Part shown: one piece after another, positions 5,858-9,710 of the stretch
How the letters are laid out: each line of letters opens with the position of its first letter
Position numbering within the stretch: the first letter of the stretch is position 1
Assembly: GCF_030530635.1 (NCBI RefSeq)
Contig: NZ_JAUMUL010000086.1
Coordinates: forward strand, 1-9,710
Origin: Actinomyces sp.
GTDB lineage: Bacteria > Actinomycetota > Actinomycetes > Actinomycetales > Actinomycetaceae
DNA length: 9,710 nt
Reading direction: 5' to 3'
Notes under the pieces: generated by a model
Told to the model about the DNA's origin: nothing
The model's database searches: none
What the model saw: only the letters and a program-made list of their open reading frames with translations
Translations under genes and position numbers: made by a program

Positions 5858-8099
5858 CTACACCGAGGGCCATGGTGCCAGCCCCTCGGAGCGGATGCGC
5901 CAGGTCCCGTCGTCGGGGAACTCCGGATGTTTCCGCGAGCCCTCCCAGCCACCGACCATGAGGGCAACGGCGGCGAGCAGCCCGCCGTTCCCGGGCAGGT
6001 ACAGGGGGATCATCGAGCCCATGCCGGGGTTGTTGCCGACGGCGTCGTAACGGTTCTTCGCCCCTGCCGCAGCAGCAGATCGACGGCGTCGCCGGGACGG
6101 TCGAGGCGCGCAGCCGCCATCGCCATCACCGGGTAGTCCCAGCCCCAGGCGGAATCCCACTGCCAGTGTTCCCGCACCCAGTCGAGGGTGGCCGACATGA
6201 CGGCCGTGTCGATCAGTGGGGTGGGCGGAAGAAAGCCGAGGGCCTGTAGGAATGACGGGTGATCGTCGGTGCGCACCTCGGGGCTTCCTGCCACGGCGGT
6301 ATATCGGCCAGCCACCTGCTCCGGGGCGGGCAGGGCCGCCTGGACGGCGTCCCAGGACGGATCGCGCTCCAGGCCGCGGCGGTGCCGGAACCGCTGGGCG
6401 ATCTCCAGGCCGAACCACCAGTAGGCCAGCTCGAAGGTGGGGGCGCGGGTGGTGGCGGCGTCGTAGAACTCCTGGGTGGGCATCACCGGCGGCCCCAGGT
6501 GGGCGAGGTCGCCGATGGCGTCCGGGAATGAGGCCATGAACTCGGCGGTCTCATCGAGCAGTTCGGCGACGGCGCCCAGCAGGCGGGCACGCCCGGAGGC
6601 GGCCTGCGCTTCGGGCCGGGTGCCGTAGGCATTCCAGCACAGCTCGGCCAGATACAGCAGATGCGGCTGCTGCCAGATCAGGAAGGGGCCGATGTCGCCC
6701 GGCGCCTCACGGGCGTCCGGCCCCACCTCCTTGGGCCAGCGGGCGCCGCGATAGCCCTGGGCGGCGGCGGTGGCGCGGGCCGTCGGCAGGGCGGAGCGGT
6801 ACCAGCCGAAGGAGCGCTCCAAGAGTTCGGGGCGGCCCCAGGCGGCGAACTGCGCGGCATGCCACCAGTGCATCTCCAGGTGGAACTTGCCGCGCCAGGT
6901 GTTGGTGACCAGGCCGGATTCCTGCGGTGGAGCCGCACCGCCGCCGCTGGCCCGCAGCAGGTACTGGGACAGCACGATGCGGCGTTCCAGTTCGGTGGCA
7001 CGTGAGTCCGTGGAGCCGGCCAGCTCGACGGCGGTGCCGGAGTTCCAGTACTCCTGCCAGAAGGCCGCGGAGGAGGCGAGGACGGCGTCGACGTCGGTGG
7101 GCGGGGCGGCGGGTGCCGCATACAGCTCTTTGCCCGGGCCGGATACGGGCTCGAAGGCGACGACGACGCCGAGCGCCGCGGTCCCGGGCGCGGGGGTGAG
7201 CACCAGGGTGCGGGCGTCGGTGAGGGCGGCCGTGGCCGGGGCGTCCCAGCGCAGGGTCACTCGGTAGGTGGTGGCGTCCAGGCGACGCTCGACGACGGCG
7301 CGCCGCCGACCGGCCTCGCGCAGGATCACCTCGCCTTGGGCCTCCTCGCCCCAGAGGGCGGCCGGGCAGAAGCCCGGGTTGGGGTCGGGCAGGGCCAGAC
7401 GCAGCACGAGGGCGCCGTCGGCAAGCAGCGGGGAGGCCACCCGGGTGCCGACGATCGCGCCCTGGCCTGCGACCCCGGTGGTCACCTGCACGGGCGTGTC
7501 CAGGTAGTGGAACCGGGAGGTCAGGTGGCCCCGCCACAGGTCCAGGTGGGCGTTCAGATCCGTCAGTGCCTCGGCGGCCGGCTCGACCACGGTGCGGCCC
7601 TGTCCCGCTGCGGATGCCTCCGAGCGCTGTGCGGTAGAGGCGCCGCCCGATGCCGCGGGCACGGCCAGTCCCAGCCGTCCCAGGTCCAGGCGGTGCGGGT
7701 TGGCGCCGAGCCACATGCCGGCCAGATCCCCGGCTCCGGCGCCACCTGCCCGGAGGCGATCGCCATAACCCGTTCCAGGGAGGGACGGTCCGGGTAGTAC
7801 ACCGGGCCGCGGGCGGTGCTGTAGGCGGTCATGGCGTCGGCGACGGTGTGGCCGGCGGGGTTTGGCTGCTCGTGCCAGCCCCAGGTGGACTGGGTGGCCC
7901 CTTCGACGACGCGGGTTGCGAGGAAGTCTGGGGTGTGCGGGTCGAGGCCGGATGCGTCATGAGTGGAGATGAGGGTTTGCAGGCCGGTGGCGTCGGCGCT
8001 GAAGGCGAAGTCCCCGTTGCCCAGAGTCAGTACGAGATCGGGGGAGTCGGCATGCAGGTGAACATCGTGGCGGGACACCAGGGTGCGGCGGTCGATCAT
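5858..8099 (-). pseudogene. Six-hairpin-type glycosidase, split by two single-base frameshifts
   Basis: Three frames read in order as one protein: residues 1-124 (8099 to about 7731), 125-680 (to about 6064) and 681-747 (to TAG at 5858). Restoring one G at 7728-7731 and one G at 6061-6064 (each CCCC on the plus strand) gives 747 codons plus stop. ATG 8099 has GGAAGGA 6 bases upstream. The N-terminal beta-sandwich-like part includes LTLGNGDFAFSADATGLQT (24-42) and ANPHRLDLG just after the first shift. The helical part carries WRGKFHLEMHWWH (about 402-414), GYRGARWPKE (about 449-458), FLIWQQPH and WGWDYPV (about 652-658). The last frame supplies YLPGNGGLLAAVALMVGGW. This layout matches uncharacterised bacterial (alpha/alpha)6 glycosidase-like proteins, loosely GH65-like. 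The catalytic residues are not certain. There is no signal peptide. If the shifts are real the gene is dead, since the first product stops after 178 residues. If they are sequencing errors it is an intact operon partner of GH1. Confidence 0.82.
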
Positions 8100-8104
8100 C
8101 GTTG

Positions 8105-8131
8105 ATCCTTCCGAGTGAGTGTAACGCGTTG
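8105..8131 (-). promoter_or_regulatory. Ribosome site and possible operator before the large glycosidase
   Basis: GGAAGGA (8112-8106) is the ribosome binding site. Just upstream is the perfect 8-bp palindrome AACGCGTT (8123-8130), extended to GTAACGCGTTGC with one mismatched pair. Its place in the 109-base gap between the TetR stop codon and the glycosidase start would suit an operator. It is short and could be chance, and I see no clear promoter hexamers. Confidence 0.3.
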
Positions 8132-8208
8132 CGGGTGTCGGTGTGCGGACGAGGGGAGTGGTGGCGGGCGGTGCGAACAGGCGTCGGGCACAGCCGTGGG
8201 CGGGGCGA

Positions 8209-8886
8209 TCAGATGCTGCGAATCACCTCGGCCATGGCGTCACGGGTACGCGCCAGGTCCCGGCCGGTGGTATCGGCGAAGGCCTGGATGATCTCGGCCT
8301 CCAGGTCGAAGTCGGGGGATACCACCCACAACTGCTGCAGCCCGTCCCATGAGGCCAAGAAGCGCCTCGCCATCGCTTCGGCGGGGCGATCGGTACGCGC
8401 CAGGCCGTGCTGCTGCAAGGAGCCGATGATGATGCTGATGCCGGCAATGGCTTCCGCGTAATGAGCGGCGAAGTGTTCATGCGCCGCGGTTCCCGGAATC
8501 TGCGCCTGCCCGGCGAGGTAGCCGTACAGGCGCAGCCGGGCGTCGCCGGAGGCGGTGGTGCGGATCAGACGGCCGATGGTGGCCTCCGCGGCCTCCTCGG
8601 TGAGTGCCGGCGCCTCGGCGTCGGCCTGTTCGCGGAAACGAACGAGTTCGCCCCGTCCCTGTACCACCTCGTCGAAGTATTCGAGGGCGGCTACCAGCAG
8701 GTGGTCGCGACTGGGGAAGTGGTAGAGCATGGTGCGCTCGGCCATGCCGGCCCTCCGTGCCACGGCGGCGGTGGTGAGGTGCTCATGGCCGACCTGCTGT
8801 ACCACCTCGTAGGCGGCCCGGGCGATCGCCTCCCGCTTGGCCGCGGTCTTGGCGTAGGGGCCGCGGACGCGTTGCACGGTTGGCAT
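8209..8886 (-). CDS. TetR family transcriptional regulator
   Basis: The product is 225 residues, normal for TetR repressors. The N-terminal domain (about 17-65) reads KREAIARAAYEVV, then the helix-turn-helix LTTAAVARRAGMAERTMLYHF (about 37-57) and the trailing PSRDHLLVAALEYF. The C-terminal ligand and dimer domain is helical (LIRTTASGDARLRLYGYL, IIIGSLQQHGL) and, as usual in the family, gives no direct clue to the ligand. Start ATG 8886 has AAGGAGG (8896-8890) only 3-4 bases upstream. The gene is divergent from the transporter remnant and lies upstream of the two glycosidase genes on the same strand. It is likely to repress itself, the transporter and possibly the glycosidases, with a sugar or derived metabolite as inducer. 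That role is inferred from position. Confidence 0.92.
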   Translation of the reverse strand: MPTVQRVRGPYAKTAAKREAIARAAYEVVQQVGHEHLTTAAVARRAGMAERTMLYHFPSRDHLLVAALEYFDEVVQGRGELVRFREQADAEAPALTEEAAEATIGRLIRTTASGDARLRLYGYLAGQAQIPGTAAHEHFAAHYAEAIAGISIIIGSLQQHGLARTDRPAEAMARRFLASWDGLQQLWVVSPDFDLEAEIIQAFADTTGRDLARTRDAMAEVIRSI

Positions 8887-9030
8887 GCCCCTCCTTCAAA
8901 GCCGGTGCTGTTACTAGTTTCGGAGATTGACGATCCGGGGTAAAGCCCTTGACACCGTTTCAATTTCATACTTCACTTCAGTTTCATTGATCCGTCTTCG
9001 TCAACGACGACCGAAGTCAGAAGGAATCTC
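8887..9030. promoter_or_regulatory. Divergent control region between TetR and transporter genes
   Basis: This is the most AT-rich stretch in the right half and should contain both promoters. On the plus strand TTGACA (8949-8954) is a perfect -35 element, but the -10 is poor: TTCACT (8972-8977) at 17 bases, or CATACT (8967-8972) at only 12. GTTTCAAT (8957-8964) and GTTTCATT (8981-8988) form a direct repeat 24 bases apart, and another AGTTTC (8917-8922) followed by a GATCCG lies nearer the TetR start. These copies are candidate TetR sites. AAGGA (9021-9025) is the transporter ribosome site. Confidence 0.45.
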
Positions 9031-9549
9031 ATGACCACATCCGCAACCGGAGGGGGCATGCCCTCCGGCGCCGTCGAACCGTCCAGCGCCGTCGAACCGG
9101 GCCTCGGGGACAACGAGGAGTTCCGCCCCGGCCGGCGACACGATCCCGACTACGTCTCCTGGCCCGTCAGACTGGGGTGGGTCTCCGCCTTCGCCGGCCT
9201 GTTCATCTCCCTGGGCGCCATCGTCATCTCCGTGATCATCCCGCAGGTCCTCGCCTGGGCCGGCAAGAACCCCGGTCGCTGGTCGACCTTCCTTCTCTGC
9301 CTCGCGATTCCCCTGGCGATCCTCGGGATGATGCGCTTCATCTGCGTCAAGGAGAACGTCGTCCAGAGCGCAGACACCATGGAGAAGGTCACCTTCCGCG
9401 AGATCTTCGCCGCGCTGCGGGACAACAAGTACATATGGGGTTCTTCTGGTTTGTGGGTGTGGCGGTTCGTCGCGTGCGTGCGCGGCTGGGTGGGTGACAC
9501 ACCGAGACCCACCCCCGAGACCGGTACGTGTGACACGCCGGCGTGGTGA
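9031..9549 (+). pseudogene. Remnant of a GPH-type (MFS) sugar transporter, missing both ends of the core
   Basis: The frame has a good start (AAGGA 5 bases before ATG 9031) and encodes 172 residues, against about 450-500 for a GPH sodium or proton sugar symporter. Residues 1-35 look like a normal cytoplasmic N-terminal tail, with an 18-base duplication (AVEP twice, residues 14-17 and 20-23). The frame then jumps directly to sequence typical of the middle of the transporter. A helix lies at about 50-77 (FISLGAIVISVIIPQ). A second at 86-106 ends in RFICVKE, the characteristic arginine and KE at the start of the central loop, and FREIFAALRDNKYIW (122-136) follows. Transmembrane helices 1-6 are therefore apparently deleted. 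After about 9439 the frame is unrelated and ends in repeat-like DNA, so the second half is also gone. The position divergent from TetR and beside GH genes suggests it once imported their substrate. The family call rests on two helices and the loop, so another MFS family is possible. Confidence 0.62.
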
Positions 9550-9578
9550 TGCTTTGGTGTCGGCTGTGGATTGGGCCT

Positions 9579-9679
9579 GAGGGTTCGTGGGTTGGCCTGA
9601 CGGTTCGTACCTTCGTGCGACGGTTCGTACGTTGTGGTCGACGATTCGTACCTTCTTGCGACGGTTCGGCACCTACGGG
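9579..9679. repeat. Degenerate tandem repeat, five units of 20-21 bp
   Basis: Five successive units start at 9579, 9599, 9619, 9640 and 9660. Units two and three begin GACGGTTCGTAC, unit four GACGATTCGTAC, unit one GAGGGTTCGTGG and unit five GACGGTTCGGCA. Unit lengths are 20, 20, 21, 20 and 20, so copies would fall on nearly the same side of the helix every two turns. There are no unique spacers of CRISPR length. They may be protein-binding iterons, a dispersed intergenic repeat, or the end of a mobile element outside the window. Confidence 0.65.
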
Positions 9680-9705
9680 TACGAACCGTCGCGCGAAGTG
9701 CCGAA
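9659..9705. repeat. Overlapping inverted repeats closing the tandem array
   Basis: CGACGGTTCG (9659-9668) is exactly inverted as CGAACCGTCG (9682-9691) across a 13-base loop. Overlapping it, TTCGGCAC (9664-9671) is inverted as GTGCCGAA (9698-9705). The last repeat unit is therefore followed by a copy in the opposite direction. The two hairpins are mutually exclusive if transcribed. The array may continue in inverted orientation beyond the window. Confidence 0.6.
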
Positions 9706-9710
9706 GCGCT

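Larger units (their letters stand above)
9440..9710. other. Non-coding, repeat-containing segment after the transporter break
   Basis: From about 9440 to the window end I see no plausible gene. The transporter similarity stops abruptly here. A perfect 8-bp hairpin, GGGTGGGT (9488-9495) with ACCCACCC (9507-9514), has an 11-base loop but no T-run. A GCGGTTCGTCGCGTGCG stretch (9462-9478) resembles a diverged unit of the array that follows at 9579. Confidence 0.5.

Noticed and set aside
5791..5967. Upstream ATG extending GH1 by 59 residues
   Set aside because: It overlaps the 3' end of the large glycosidase, and the internal ATG at 5790 has a good ribosome site directly before the conserved GH1 N-terminus.
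6061..7731. Programmed -1 ribosomal frameshifting as explanation of the split glycosidase
   Set aside because: Neither site shows a classical X XXY YYZ slippery heptamer or an obvious downstream structure, and two such events in a metabolic enzyme would be very unlikely.
9488..9514. GGGTGGGT/ACCCACCC hairpin as a rho-independent terminator
   Set aside because: There is no T-run after the stem, and it sits inside rearranged DNA.
9579..9691. CRISPR array
   Set aside because: The units are contiguous at 20-21 bp without separate spacers, and they are degenerate.

Overview
The window is GC-rich DNA with the third-position G/C bias and long antisense shadow frames of an actinobacterium. Gene content and style fit a carbohydrate-using member of the Actinomycetaceae such as Actinomyces, but that genus assignment is an inference from general resemblance. 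No RNA genes, CRISPR array or transposase gene were found.

Left part (about 1-2950): a complete prolyl-oligopeptidase-type S9 serine peptidase lies on the minus strand (42-2420), followed by a gene-poor stretch of about 530 bases. That stretch holds a 47-codon minus-strand ORF (2619-2762) with a strong Shine-Dalgarno sequence and lower GC, a terminator-like stem-loop after it, and a 22-bp near-perfect palindrome at 2860-2881 upstream of the next gene.

Middle part (2952-8886): this is a carbohydrate-processing cluster. A DUF1593/Sde182-type protein (nucleoside-hydrolase-like N-domain, Ig-like C-domain) is on the plus strand. It converges, stop codon to stop codon, with a minus-strand series that reads TetR regulator (8886-8209), then a large six-hairpin-type glycosidase (8099-5858), then a GH1 beta-glycosidase (5790-4519). 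None of these enzymes has an obvious signal peptide, so they probably act in the cytoplasm on imported glycosides. The large glycosidase is broken by two frameshifts, each explained by one missing G in a coding-strand GGGG run. Restoring both gives one continuous 747-residue protein.

Right part (8887-9710): divergent from the TetR gene is what should be the partner sugar transporter of the GPH (glycoside-pentoside-hexuronide) type. Only a middle segment with two membrane helices remains. The N-terminal half appears to be deleted, and homology stops at about 9439. From there to the end of the window the DNA is non-coding and contains an array of degenerate 20-21 bp direct repeats (core GACGGTTCGTACC) ending in inverted copies.

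The simplest reading is a TetR-controlled import-and-hydrolysis locus for a plant- or host-derived glycoside that has lost its transporter and possibly its large glycosidase, next to a repeat-rich junction. The least explained elements are the small ORF, the palindrome and the right-end repeat array.
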